Assembly: GCA_037783545.1 (NCBI GenBank)
Contig: JBBELK010000297.1
Location: forward strand, 1,302,001-1,366,000
DNA from: Henricia sp. BOLD:AAB3569
Lineage: Eukaryota > Echinodermata > Asteroidea > Spinulosida > Echinasteridae
Direction of reading: 5' to 3'
Length of the DNA stretch: 64,000 nt
In this document: positions 46,201-55,899 of the stretch, one piece after another
Layout: each line of letters starts with the position of its first letter
Numbering within the stretch: the first letter of the stretch is position 1
Notes under the pieces: generated by a model
Told to the model about the DNA's origin: nothing
Databases searched by the model: none
The model's input: only the letters and a program-made list of their open reading frames with translations
Translations under genes and position numbers: made by a program

Positions 46201-49200
46201 AATCAACCAATGGGATGCTATCAAGGGACCTAAACACCCTTAATAATAATAATAATAAATCTTACATCTTAAAGCTGTACGCCTCAGGATCCTTGACAGC
46301 CGTGCAATCAACCAATGGGATGCTATCAAGGGACCTGAACACCCTTAATAATAATAATAAATCTTACATCTTAAAGCTGTACGCCTCAGGATCCTTGACA
46401 GCCGTGCAATCAACCAATGGGATGCTATCAAGGGACCTGAACACCCTTAATAATAATAATAATAAATCTTACATCTTAAAGCTGTACGCCTCAGGGTCCT
46501 TGACAGCCGTGCAATCAACCAATGGGATGCTATCAAGGGACCTGAACACCCTTAATAATAATAATAATAAATCTTACATCTTAAAGCTGTACGCCTCAGG
46601 GTCCTTGACAGCCGTGCAATCAACCAATGGGATGCTATCAAGGGACCTGAACACCCTTAATAATAATAATAAACCTTACATCTTAAAGCTGTACGCCTCA
46701 GGATCCTTGACAGCCGTGCAATCAACCAATGGGATGCTATCAAGGGACCTGAACACCCTTAATAATAATAATAATAAATCTTACATCTTAAAGCTGTACG
46801 CCTCAGGATCCTTGACAGCCGTGCAATCAACCAATGAGATGCTATCAAGGGACCTGAACACCCTTAATAATAATAATAAACCTTACATCTTAAAGCTGTA
46901 CGCCTCAGGATCCTTGACAGCCGTGCAATCAACCAATGGGATGCTATCAAGGGACCTGAACACCCTTAATAATAATAATAAACCTTACATCTTAAAGCTG
47001 TACGCCTCAGGATCCTTGACAGCCGTGCAATCAACCAATGAGATGCTATCAAGGGACCTGAACACCCTTAATAATAATAAATCTTACATCTTAAAGCTGT
47101 ACGTCTCAGGATCCTTGACAGCCGTGCAATCAACCAATGAGATGCTATCAAGGGACCTGAACACCCTTAATAATAATAAACCTTACATCTTAAAGCTGTA
47201 CGCCTCAGGATCCTTGACAGCCGTGCAATCAACCAATGGGATGCTATCAAGGGACCTGAACACCCTTAATAATAATAAACCTTACATCTTAAAGCTGTAC
47301 GCCTCAGGATCCTTGACAGCCGTGCAATCAACCAATGAGATGCTATCAAGGGACCTGAACACCCTTAATAATAATAATAAACCTTACATCTTAAAGCTGT
47401 ACGCCTCAGGATCCTTGACAGCCGTGCAATCAACCAATGAGATGCTATCAAGGGACCTGAACACCCTTAATAATAATAAACCTTACATCTTAAAGCTGTA
47501 CGCCTCAGGATCCTTGACAGCCGTGCAATCAACCAATGAGATGCTATCAAGGGACCTAAACACCCTTAATAATAATAATAAACCTCACATCTTAAAGCTG
47601 TACGCCTCAGGGTCCTTGACAGCCGTGCAATCAACCAATGAGATGCTATCAAGGGACCTGAACACCCTTAATAATAATAATAAATCTTACATCTTAAAGC
47701 TGTACGCCTCAGGATCCTTGACAGCCGTGCAATCAACCAATGAGATGCTATCAAGGGATCTAAACACCCTTAATAATAATGATAAACCTTACATCTTAAA
47801 GCTGTACGCCTCAGGGTCCTTGACAGCCGTGCAATCAACCAATGAGATGCTATCAAGGGACCTAAACACCCTTAATAATAATAATAAACCTCACATCTTA
47901 AAGCTGTACGCCTCAGGGTCCTTGACAGCCGTGCAATCAACCAATGAGATGCTATCAAGGGACCTGAACACCCTTAATAATAATAATAAATCTTACATCT
48001 TAAAGCTGTACGCCTCAGGGTCCTTGGCGGACGTGCAATCAACCAATGAGATGCTATCAAGGGACCTGAACACCCTTAATAATAATAATAAATCTTACAT
48101 CTTAAAGCTGTACGCCTCAGGGTCCTTGACAGCCGTGCAATCAACCAATGAGATGCTATCAAGGGACCTAAACACCCTTAATAATAATAATAAACCTTAC
48201 ATCTTAAAGCTGTACGCCTCAGGGTCCTTGACAGCCGTGCAATCAACCAATGGGATGCTATCAAGGGACCTGAACACCCTTAATAATAATGATAAATCTT
48301 ACATCTTAAAGCTGTACACCTCAGGATCCTTGACAGCCGTGCAATCAACCAATGAGATGCTATCAAGGGATCTAAACACCCTTAATAATAATGATAAATC
48401 TTACATCTTAAAGCTGTACACCTCAGGATCCTTGGCGGACGTGCAATCAACCAATGGGATGCTGTCTGGGTTAACAGGCACCTGTACACCCTTCTCCCAA
48501 TCTTGTTTCCATGTATCTTGGATCACCATGTATTCATCTGCCTGTAGTTGGTACGAGTCAGGCAGCTTCATTGCACTAATCAGATCCTTGCGGAAAACCT
48601 ACAGATCAGTTTGAAAACAACATGTAACAAGGAATTTCACAGAGGTTATGGCTCTCAAATGACGTCAATGCCACAATGCATCAGGATTTTGCGCGTAAAT
48701 TTTCGTGACGTTTATCAGCTGCATCGTATTTCAAGCAAATATTGAACAATACGCACTTTAGTGCATATGTGTACCTGATGGCGTTTAATACGTGACTGTA
48801 TTACTCCTAAGAATATTGCCGTCTGTGAGTGGTCCATTTCTTCTAGAACCAGCCCCAAAATTGTCCCCTGCCATGCAAAAATTTGGCCTTTTCCTTATTT
48901 ATGGACATGACAAAAAAATTCATGAAGTCCAAGACCAAGAACAAGAGGGTGTGGCTTCTTGCCTCACTGGCCTATGGGGTCGTCCATAAAGTACATACGC
49001 ATGAAATGCCGACTTTTTAGACCCTCCCTTACCCCCTGTACGCATGGCGTATGCAGTGGCTCTAACCCCCCCTCCCCCCCTGTACGCATACGCATTCCAT
49101 ATATACCTCAGCATTGGTAAAAATGGTTCAGTACTACGTATGTATAGTGCTATATACTACTACGTGTAGTACGATTCGCATGTCGCCACCTAAGTCTAAA

Positions 49201-50564
49201 ATAAATGACAAAATGTATATATTTCTTTTGCATTTTGTTTTGTTTACTTAAAATGACACATCAAGCATCATTCAACTGGGGATTTAATGGTAAAACCTAA
49301 TTTGAGGAGTGAGAAAAATGTGAGATGTGTGAGAAAAATGTGTGGCCTGTCTAATATATTTCGTACATAAGGTCTGAAGCCCTGGTCAACTTGTCCATCC
49401 TTTCCCGATTTACTAAAAAGACATTTTTGGTTTGCGTACATACGCATTGGCTTGGACCCCCCCTCTCCCCCTGTATGCATGGTGTACGCAATGTGAACAA
49501 CCCCCCCTCGACCCCTCCGTGCGTACGTACTTTATGGACGGCCCCTATGGCCTCTGTGAAATATCTTTCCTGCTACATGTACATGTACATATCAAGAATG
49601 GCACTTGGAAATTGAAGTCATAAATGTGATTTACTTTGCCATAAATTGGCTCTCTCCACCCATGAGTAAATGGCCACCTGTGAGGGCAGTGAAGGTGTTA
49701 TTAGCTCATGAGTGCCTATTAAACAGACACGGTATGCTCTTCAGGAAGCCAAGAAGGTTCAATCAGGGTTCCCCCAAAGCGTTATGGTGCCACTACCCTT
49801 TCACAAATGGCGACTACTCTTTAGCAATCAGCTACTACTCTTTCACATTCAGAGCTTCCAACAATATTCTTAGAAAATATTGCTTTCTGAACTCTCAGAG
49901 ATTAAAATTGATACAAACAGGGCAATGAAATTGATAAATGTACAATGAACGAAGTGAAAACTCTCCAGTAATCCACTGTTTGTATCATGGCAGTATCACA
50001 GTATTGGATGGCGAAAGTAAACATACAACGTATGTCATCTCGAATATATTTTACCACTACGCTTTAACAATTTTCTGGGGGAAACACTGGTGGTTCAAGT
50101 GTGGAATTTTTAAAGAGCTCAATGACCAGGGGTCAACTTCACGAAGCACTGCCATCCTTCGTAACACCAGTTGCGATGGATAAACCATTGTAACATGTGC
50201 GTCTCGAGTTACAAAGGATCGGAAAGCGCTTTGTGAAATTGACCCCAGAATGTGAAGCACCATGATATATGTATACATGATATGTACACTATGTAAATAT
50301 CTACATTAGAACAGGGTTACATTCCAAATACACGGACATTGAAAATGTTCGCAACGTTTGCCAACAACAGGTACCCGGCTTCCCATAGAAGAGTGCAGAA
50401 AAGCACTGCAACCAGTGATAAACGTTGGCAACATTTGCATTAAGTGGAATGCAGCCCTGATCTCACTTAGACTGTTGCTACAAGAAGTGTTAAGACTGGT
50501 GCGTTACCTCCGCAGGCTGGTGCCCATGACTGGAACTGGTCCCCGCTATACTGGGACTAAACAT
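34270..50564 (-). CDS. JADE: JADE / Rhinoceros PHD-finger protein
   Basis: Scaffold of the HBO1 (KAT7) histone acetyltransferase complex; it binds histone H3 and directs acetylation, in the nucleus. Exons: 50564-50508, 48598-48405, 43931-43777, 42746-42688, 42560-42471, 41942-41880, 41149-41031, 40170-40065, 39470-39405, 38636-38538, 38298-38159, 37563-37437, 36841-36722, 35640-34270; phases agree throughout, 921 codons plus stop. Order: short N-terminus ([12 protein letters not shown]...QPAE); EPL1-like segment [18 protein letters not shown] and [18 protein letters not shown] finger CDVCRA...[19 protein letters not shown]; extended PHD with [20 protein letters not shown] and HVTCGF to [35 protein letters not shown]; then a Ser-rich tail with [10 protein letters not shown]. 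Orthologous to human JADE1-3 and fly rno. The first exon is the weakest call: it rests on position, donor and the 'PAE|VFR' junction seen in human JADE3. Intron 2 holds the exon-end satellite. Confidence 0.93.
35728..35905. mobile_element. MITE with GCAGTCGATTTCACAAAAC ends
   Basis: Left GCAGTCGATTTCACAAAAC, right GTTTCGTGAAATCGGCTGC, inner TTGCGCAACTTACGCAA palindromes. Related pieces at 29250-29285 and 40345-40615. In the last JADE intron. Confidence 0.7.
36420..36690 (-). pseudogene. Partial copy of JADE exon 13, split by an insertion
   Basis: 36420-36480 encodes [18 protein letters not shown], a copy of the 3' half of the neighbouring true exon (36841-36722, [18 protein letters not shown]), with its GT donor. 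36656-36690 resembles the preceding exon segment (TAGGTTGTATCCCTTATTGT). Between them, about 36481-36655, is an insertion flanked by GTAGGTTG on both sides (8 bases). The copy lacks the acceptor and the 5' half. Inserted sequence is related to stretches at about 22376-22460 and 31840-31925. Confidence 0.65.
37606..37932 (-). mobile_element. SINE family I, copy 1
   Basis: Matches 41455-41775 in opposite orientation. Landmarks on the minus strand: GGACACTTGTATAGCGCACA, CCATCAGGAAACCACCAGAA, CTAACAGCTCCCCAAATATC, GGTTGACGAGGCAATTGAGA, and a GGGGCTCGAAACTATAATCC segment of degraded B-box type. Starts with a TAATGTAATG microrepeat. In the JADE intron upstream of exon 12. Confidence 0.7.
39556..39747. 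mobile_element. MITE with AGAGCTGCCAACCCTC ends
   Basis: Ends AGAGCTGCCAACCCTC and GGGTTGGCAGCTCT, 192 bases; inner AAAATCCGGGAGGG pairs loosely with the CATGGATTTTGGGG side. JADE intron. Confidence 0.65.
40617..40904. mobile_element. MITE with AATAGACCTTTATCACGG ends
   Basis: Ends AATAGACCTTTATCACGGTG and CACCATGATAAAGGTCTATT with ATCATCGTCA-type inner arms, 288 bases. Next to a 40345-40615 piece with TTTCTGAAATTGGCTGC, related to 35728-35905. JADE intron. Confidence 0.7.
41455..41775 (+). mobile_element. SINE family I, copy 2
   Basis: Same order of landmarks as the copy at 37606-37932 (GGATACTTATATAGCGCACC, CCATCAGGAAATCACCAGAA, GGTTGACGAGGCAATTGAGA, GGACTCAAACCCACAAATTC). A related but shorter tail with GGGCAAGACACTTTGTCTCA lies at 44448-44590. 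Confidence 0.7.
42808..43140 (+). mobile_element. tRNA-headed SINE ending in a threefold 39-base repeat
   Basis: Head with GATCTAGTGGATAGCGCGTC and GGTTCGAAGCCTGGTCAC, then ACAAGACACTTTATTCCACA, GGTAAACCTGCGATGGACTG and GCATCCCATCCAGGGGGAG, a 3' end shared with many deuterostome L2-like LINE/SINE tails. The end unit (GGGGGAGTAACAATGCTCCT AGTCACTCCATGCCATGG) is repeated three times (43018-43138). JADE intron. Confidence 0.65.
43141..43776. other. JADE intron sequence, no element recognised
   Basis: Contains many CGTACGTACG / ATGTACATACG short palindromes near 43300-43350 and overlapping frames on both strands with no domain. No exon seen here. Confidence 0.4.
44668..48404 (-). repeat. Satellite made of the JADE exon-2 end plus its splice donor
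   Basis: About 36 tandem units, with the true exon (48598-48405) making the 37th. On the minus strand each unit reads AAGGGTGTTCAGGTCCC, then ATCCCATTGGTTGATTGCAC, AAGGATCCTGAGGCGTACAG, CTTTAAGAT|GTAAG and a TTATTATTATT tract. This is the last third of the coding exon ([16 protein letters not shown] to YSFKM), its GT donor and the first bases of the intron. Two subtypes: eight older units of about 107 bases (44668-45534) that keep the coding frame, and about 28 units of 99-105 bases (45535-48404) that share an 8-base deletion and so carry stops in that frame. Length differs between units mainly by the number of AAT triplets. Because all steps are multiples of three, a 1015-codon frame is open on the opposite strand (45567-48614); I regard that frame as a by-product. 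Confidence 0.95.
48976..49545. mobile_element. 570-base MITE with GGGGTCGTCCATAAAGTAC ends, copy 2
   Basis: Inverted relative to the copy at 27204-27787. Ends GGGGTCGTCCATAAAGTACA and GTACGTACTTTATGGACGGC CCC, flanked by TAT on each side. In the first JADE intron. Confidence 0.8.
50129..50248. mobile_element. MITE with GGGGTCAACTTCACGAAGC ends
   Basis: Ends GGGGTCAACTTCACGAAGCA and GCTTTGTGAAATTGACCCC; inner ATCCTTCGTAAC against GTTACAAAGGAT. 120 bases. Similar right ends occur at 62640-62690 and 62840-62880. Confidence 0.7.
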
Positions 50565-51063
50565 GTTGCCAGCGTGGGCTACTGGTGAATGAAGCGAACA
50601 CATCTCAGCTTTGGTAATGTTTAAACCACTCCTGGAGAAAACATCTGGGAGGAAAAATAGGAGAGATTGTAAGATACATTATAAGATTGAAAGTGTTGCA
50701 TAGGATCTGAAAAGAATACCACAGCCACCCACTGTCTGGAACGCCATGTGAAAAAACTATGAGACAACTTTGAAAAAGTAAAATGTTGATATTTTGTCCT
50801 TGTGTTTTTATCATCAAGCTAGCATTTTATAAGTTTATATTTTATAGTAATGGAAACATTCTGATGGCATTTTCTCTGGTCAAGCGGGAAGAATTGTTCC
50901 CCCGAATTCGGTCAAAAGCAATGCCAACAGAACTTAAACACAGAGTCTAGTGCTCAGGATAGTGGCTGTATCACTGCTCCGTGTCGCTATCACACAGTGC
51001 CCAGCTATAGCCTGGCGTGCTGATACTGCGCATGGGTACTATCGATACGTATGCGTATCTTAA

Positions 51064-51481
51064 AGGCCTGTCTACACGAGCCAACATTTGTTGGCCAACA
51101 AGGACCAACATGAAGTTGGGCGGTACATGGATGTGCTCGACCGCGCGAACCAACATGTTCCAGCATATCTCGACTGCAGTTGGTTGCTGCCTTTACGTGA
51201 CAGGCGTTCTTCTCTGCTATTGTCCCGTTTCCTCCAACAAGCTTCAACAAGCTTCTAATTCTAATTCTTTATGGGTTTCCTCACGCTTGCGAGTGACAGT
51301 GCAATGAGCACTATTGAGGAATCCTTGGTATAAATGCAAGAAAGAAATAATAATAATAATAACAAAGTCGGGCGATAGCCGCATGTTCCAATATGTGTCC
51401 ACACCATCCAACGTTCAACATCGTCGGACACACGTTGGACCTTGTTGGCCAACAAATGTTGGCTTGTGTAGACAGGACTTA
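51064..51481. mobile_element. MITE with GCCTGTCTACACGAGCCAAC ends
   Basis: Left AAGGCCTGTCTACACGAGCC, right GGCTTGTGTAGACAGGACTT. The arms continue with AACATTTGTTGGCCAACAAG on both sides, itself palindromic. 418 bases, non-coding. Confidence 0.8.
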
Positions 51482-51580
51482 ACTACAAATCCTGTGGACT
51501 AGTCTTCCGGGCACTAAACATTTAATAAAAGTCCCAAAATAAATTTGTAAAAACACCGTTGAGATTATCCCAGCTAATAA

Positions 51581-53903
51581 GCCTTATACGTATCTGGCGG
51601 CCATCTTGAAAATAGCGCCACCATTCGACTTGTTGACGACAGTCAAAGGGAACACTTTGGCTGCTGGCGCTCGTGGATTACGCACGTTTGTATGGTCATA
51701 ACAAATATTAGGTAGGTTTATTGCCAGATTTTGCAATTTATGCTCATTGTGCATGCCTTTTGTGCCAATTTTTGAGTTTGTACGGTAATATAGAAGGAGT
51801 AAAAGCAAATTTTATCGACTCATTTTTTGTAATTTAGACAGAAACGTGGATCAAACAAATAGTTGTTTTGCCCGGTTCCGCAAACGAAAATTGTCCGAGG
51901 CGCCCGGCCGCATAAAAACCTACTTTTATGGAAAGGTAATCAGCCAGAAATATCCGGAATTTATTTAGCTATCCAAGACACTAAACATTTGTATAACAAT
52001 CGGTTGGAAAAAATGCTTCCGAGCAATTTTTAGAGGTAGGAAGATTGCCCGGTTCCGCAAATAGCGCCTTAGCATATAAAGTCTTGTAGCTGCACACGAC
52101 AACACGTGTGCGACCTGAATGATGAAGCATACAATTTGCTATTAAGTATTATATTAAGCTTTTTATTATTTTATTTTTTTCAGATTCCAGTTGTATAGAC
52201 CGACAGCATAGCTACTTCTAATGGAGAGATAAACATTATTACCCTTAAGACGAGTTGGTTTGATTAAAGAATTTCATACAACATATATTACGGTCAAAGA
52301 ATAAAAAATCTGTCAATAGAAAAACTAGACAATGTTCCTCCAACGTGTGCTTTTAAATTTATTTTAGAGTGCTGTTATATACATGTGTCATAACATTTTA
52401 AAACTTTCAACAGCTACAAGACATATTACATTCCATTTATACTGTTGGTGACCGTTTCTTGATTTATAAATTCTGTTAATGTGTCTCTTTATCTTAAATC
52501 AAACATTTTACATAGTTCGACATAATACACGGTACTAATGATACTCTACGCTTTGTTTTCATGCATCGTTCATTGTTGCAGCGTGCATTTGTTTCTATTT
52601 TTCTTTTGTTATAGCCAGAGGTAAATTGTTTTCATTTCATCAAATTGGCTTTTTGAGTGTTACATTTGCATAGCCTCCACATAGCAACAACATTTTTGTC
52701 TGGTGAAGTAGATAATTAGTGTACATGACTACATGTATAAAAATGAAGTATTCATGTAAACATGCAAATGGCTAATTCAGCATCTTCCCTAGACCCAGTA
52801 ACTGAGTCGTTGGCCCTTTTTTTACGAATTGTTGTTTTTTTTGGGCTAACAAAAAAAAAAAAAAATAGGAAAAAAAGGGCCAACGACTCAGTTACTGGGT
52901 CTACATCTTCCCCATGTTTTGGGAGTTAAAATTTCCACTGATAATATCTCTAAAAATGCAGGAAAGCAGTTGCACCAAATCCTGATGATGTTCGGTATTC
53001 CTCTGCAATGATGGTCTGGAATAAAACAGAGATAAAGCATGGATGAAGTACAAGTTTAATAGGCTACATGACTTGCTAAAAATAACCAGTATTATATAGT
53101 TGTTAAAATCCCTGCATTTTGGCAACCCCAAAGTCGCCACCAAATCTGAATCTGATAGATATTTAGTTGGCAAAGCCTCCATCAGGAAACATCACATCAA
53201 CTTGTTGGTTAAGTATTTTTTTACAAAAATGATAAAAAAGCAAATTAAGTTTCAGGAAAATCCAGAGGAATCACATCCCGGCAAAATGCACGAGTTTGAA
53301 ATGAAGCAATGACCATTCTGAGCTACCGTGACACGCGCGCGAGCGTGCACACGACCGGCCATGTCGGAAATACAAGACTTTCTATATGCTAAGGCGCTAT
53401 TTGCGGAACCGGCAAACTTTTGCGAAACCGGGCAATCTTCCTACCTCTAAAAATTGCTCGGAAGCATTTTTTCCAACCGATTGTTATAAAAATGTTTAGT
53501 GTCTTGGATAGCTGAATAAATTCCGGATATTTCTGGCTGATTACCTTTCCATAAAAGTAGGTTTTTGTGCGGCCGGGCGCCTCGGACAATTTTCGTTTGC
53601 GGAACCGGGCAAAACAACTATTTGTTTGATCCACGTTTTTGTCTAAATTACAAAAAATGAGTCGATAAAATTTGCTTTTACTCCTTCTATATTACCGTAC
53701 AAACTAAAAAATTGGCACAAAAGGCATGCACAATGAGCATAAATTGCAAAATCTGGCAATAAACCTACCTAATATTTGTTATGACCATACAAACGTGCGT
53801 AATCCACGAGCGCCAGCAGCCAAAGTGTTCCCTTTGACTGTCTCCAACAAGTCGAATGGTGGCGCTATTTTCAAGATGGCCGCCAGATACGTATAAGGCT
53901 TAT
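51581..53903. mobile_element. 2.3-kb palindrome with arms of about 500 bases
   Basis: Left arm 51581-52092 and right arm 53372-53903 are near-identical inverted copies, from outer ATAAGCCTTATACGTATCTG to inner GCCTTAGCATATA(G)AAAGTC. The arms carry repeated GCCCGGTTCCGCAAA motifs. The 1.28-kb centre is A+T-rich, encodes no recognisable transposase and holds a second hairpin (52787-52904). Either a DNA transposon with very long terminal repeats or a recent inverted segmental duplication. High arm identity suggests it is young or under gene conversion. Confidence 0.75.
52787..52904. mobile_element. Hairpin with AGACCCAGTAACTGAGTCGT arms
   Basis: Arms of about 38 bases (AGACCCAGTAACTGAGTCGT then TGGCCCTTTTTTT, and the complement) around an A/T loop. 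The inner TAACTGAGT is itself semi-palindromic. Nested in the centre of the 2.3-kb palindrome. Confidence 0.75.
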
Positions 53904-54019
53904 ACATGGTAATGTTTGCAATCATTTACAAGAAAAATATTTGAAAATGAAATGCAACATTGATCAACGAGAGCAGTGCATGGGAAAAGTAACGTAAAAT
54001 TATCTAACATATTGACATA

Positions 54020-54100
54020 GTCGCCAGGTCCGTGAGGTCGCCACCCTATTCATCAGCCATTGTTCATCAATAGGGTGGCGATGTCACGGACCTGGCGACA
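54020..54100. repeat. 81-base hairpin (GTCGCCAGGTCCGTGA)
   Basis: Left GTCGCCAGGTCCGTGAGGTC, right complement GATGTCACGGACCTGGCGAC, pairing over about 34 bases with a 13-base loop. A compact MITE or hairpin. Confidence 0.7.
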
Positions 54101-54583
54101 ATCAACATTTACGTTAATCTGTCGGCTGCAACAACAGTTAAATAAAGCATGTTCAAATGTGACCAAACAAGGAAACATATCAAAACTAGAATAGGCTACT
54201 CGCCAGTGGTAGGGTAGGAGTCTATGCAACATTTGCCGGGAATGGCGAGTTGCTTAACGTCAACCACTTACTTGCCAATTCCACTAGGAAAATTACAAAA
54301 ATTTGCAGGTTGGTTGACTTAAAATATAAAAATACAGGTCTCCATTTTCAACATGCATGCATAGGTGGCCTAATAACGCGCATGCGCTTAATGCATACTA
54401 TCCAAATAAACTAGGCCACGAAAAATGGGGAACCTCAACGTTGAACATGCACGCGTTGCTTATGCCATTATTCCAACTTGTTTTTGACACGTAAGTACCG
54501 ATTGAACAACATATTTTAAAGGTTAGTTACATTGACAGAATTTAAAAGAACATATTCATAATGTTAAATTGTTAATTTTGAAG

Positions 54584-54880
54584 GAAACTTACAGTTAAAT
54601 CTCTTCAATTCTTGCAACTTTTCCCGTGGAATCCTCCACAGCCATTTGGCGCCATCAACGTGATCCCAGGATTTCTCGCTGGTATCCGGCAGTAGCCAAG
54701 TCATTGGGTTCAACGTTAGTGATAACCAGTGAACAATGCAACTCACGAATTTTATCATCAACCATAGAGTTGCACCAGGTCCATCGACTGTCGTCAACGT
54801 GTCGACAAATCAACAGGTCGACAAGAAACTTACAAGGTGTCGACACCGAGTCTCTTTTTCCAAATAGAACGTTCATTCGG
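54584..54880 (-). other. Candidate 5' non-coding exon of JADE
   Basis: Unusually open sequence in two minus-strand frames that ends in a strong donor (TTTAACT|GTAAGT). A credible acceptor stands at 53018 (CTGTTTTATTCCAG), which would begin a second exon within the palindrome centre. None of the frames resembles a known protein, and a small frame MAVEDSTGKVARIEEI stops just before the donor. As the stretch lies upstream of the first JADE coding exon on the same strand, a 5' UTR exon is my best guess. A short unrelated gene is possible. Confidence 0.25.
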
Positions 54881-54899
54881 CAAAATTAAAATATGCATT

Positions 54900-55899
54900 T
54901 TGATTATTAATTATTTGCAACTTTTAAAAGATAAAATCAAAAGGTCCTCGTATCGGCATTCGAACCCGAGACCTCTGACTGAGCTCTGTGGGCAGATAAG
55001 CTGAGCTCTCACGGCATCTGCCTGGAGATTCACAGGTGTCGGGTTCAAATCCTGCTCAAGTCCCTTTGATCATTCCCAAGTTTGGTTGTTTCGAGATGAA
55101 TTTAGAAACAAGAGAAAATTGCAGTGCCCCGGATCGAGCACCACAACAATCTAGTTTCGTTTCAATGGTGATTAGGCACCATATTTTGCACCATATACCA
55201 AATATTGCATTAATGGCTGAACATGGCCAGTCCGGCGTGTTCAAACGTTTGAATAAGTCAGTGGCAATGATCGCGTCAATTTTGAAATTTGCGTTTACAC
55301 ATTAATTATGGTGACAAAGCATGATTATCCATATCCATATTCATATAGTCACGACCAAGACACCCACATTTTGAGTGACTCAGTCCGACTTCTGAAATTG
55401 GCTTTATATCATGTGGGAACACGTCCTTAGGACGTGACACTGACATCAAGTATGAATTGCTAGTTTCATCAGGAGTAAGGTCAGGGTCTCAGGGAACCAG
55501 ACAACACTCACCCATTCTACAAAAAAAACACGATAGAACAGTGGATAGAAGCAATATTTGGTATGCTGTGCTTTAAAGAAATACCAAATTATGGGATATG
55601 GCCCGGAGATGTGGCCCGGAGATATGGCCCGCCCGGAGATATGGCCCGCCCGGGAATATGGCCCGGTGATATATGGCCCTTATCGAGTTACACCACTCGA
55701 AAGAGGAGACTGGCACAAGTTTAACATTATCCGGAAGCGTCAACCCATATAGCATAGCCTCTGATCAAGGCGTATTGCGCAGTTGTGTGTACAGAAATAT
55801 AATCTCTTTTCATTACGCGTGAATGTCGTTGGTACTGTACGCCTCGACCAAAGGCTAATATGTGCTCAAAGTACGTCTTTCGCATTCGACTTGTAGAAA
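54900..55899. promoter_or_regulatory. Divergent promoter interval between JADE and the SH3D19-like gene
   Basis: JADE is transcribed leftward and the SH3D19-like gene rightward from 55900, so this 1-kb interval, or part of it, should hold both starts. No TATA box or initiator stands out. It contains a SINE fragment (54930-55250, with AGACCTCTGACTGAGCTC and the AATTTAGAAACAAGAGAAAA phrase) and a short tandem repeat of GGAGATATGGCCCG units at 55593-55685. Confidence 0.35.
55593..55685 (+). repeat. Short tandem repeat of GATATGGCCCGGA units
   Basis: Six imperfect units of 12-18 bases (GATATGGCCCGGA, GATGTGGCCCGGA, GATATGGCCCGCCCGGA). About 215 bases before the first ATG of the SH3D19-like gene, so it may lie in its promoter or 5' leader. 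Confidence 0.6.

Noticed and set aside
44668-48440. CRISPR-like regular repeat array
   Set aside because: The units are directly adjacent with no unique spacers, and each is a copy of a JADE exon end and donor in an animal gene.
45567-48614. Real gene for a 1015-residue repetitive protein
   Set aside because: The frame is the complement of an exon-derived satellite and stays open only because of triplet length changes. It has no start context, no splice support and runs into the antisense of JADE exon 2.
52901-53018. Terminal coding exon of a separate gene
   Set aside because: None of its three frames matches a known protein and it lies inside a palindrome, so it is kept only as a possible UTR exon.
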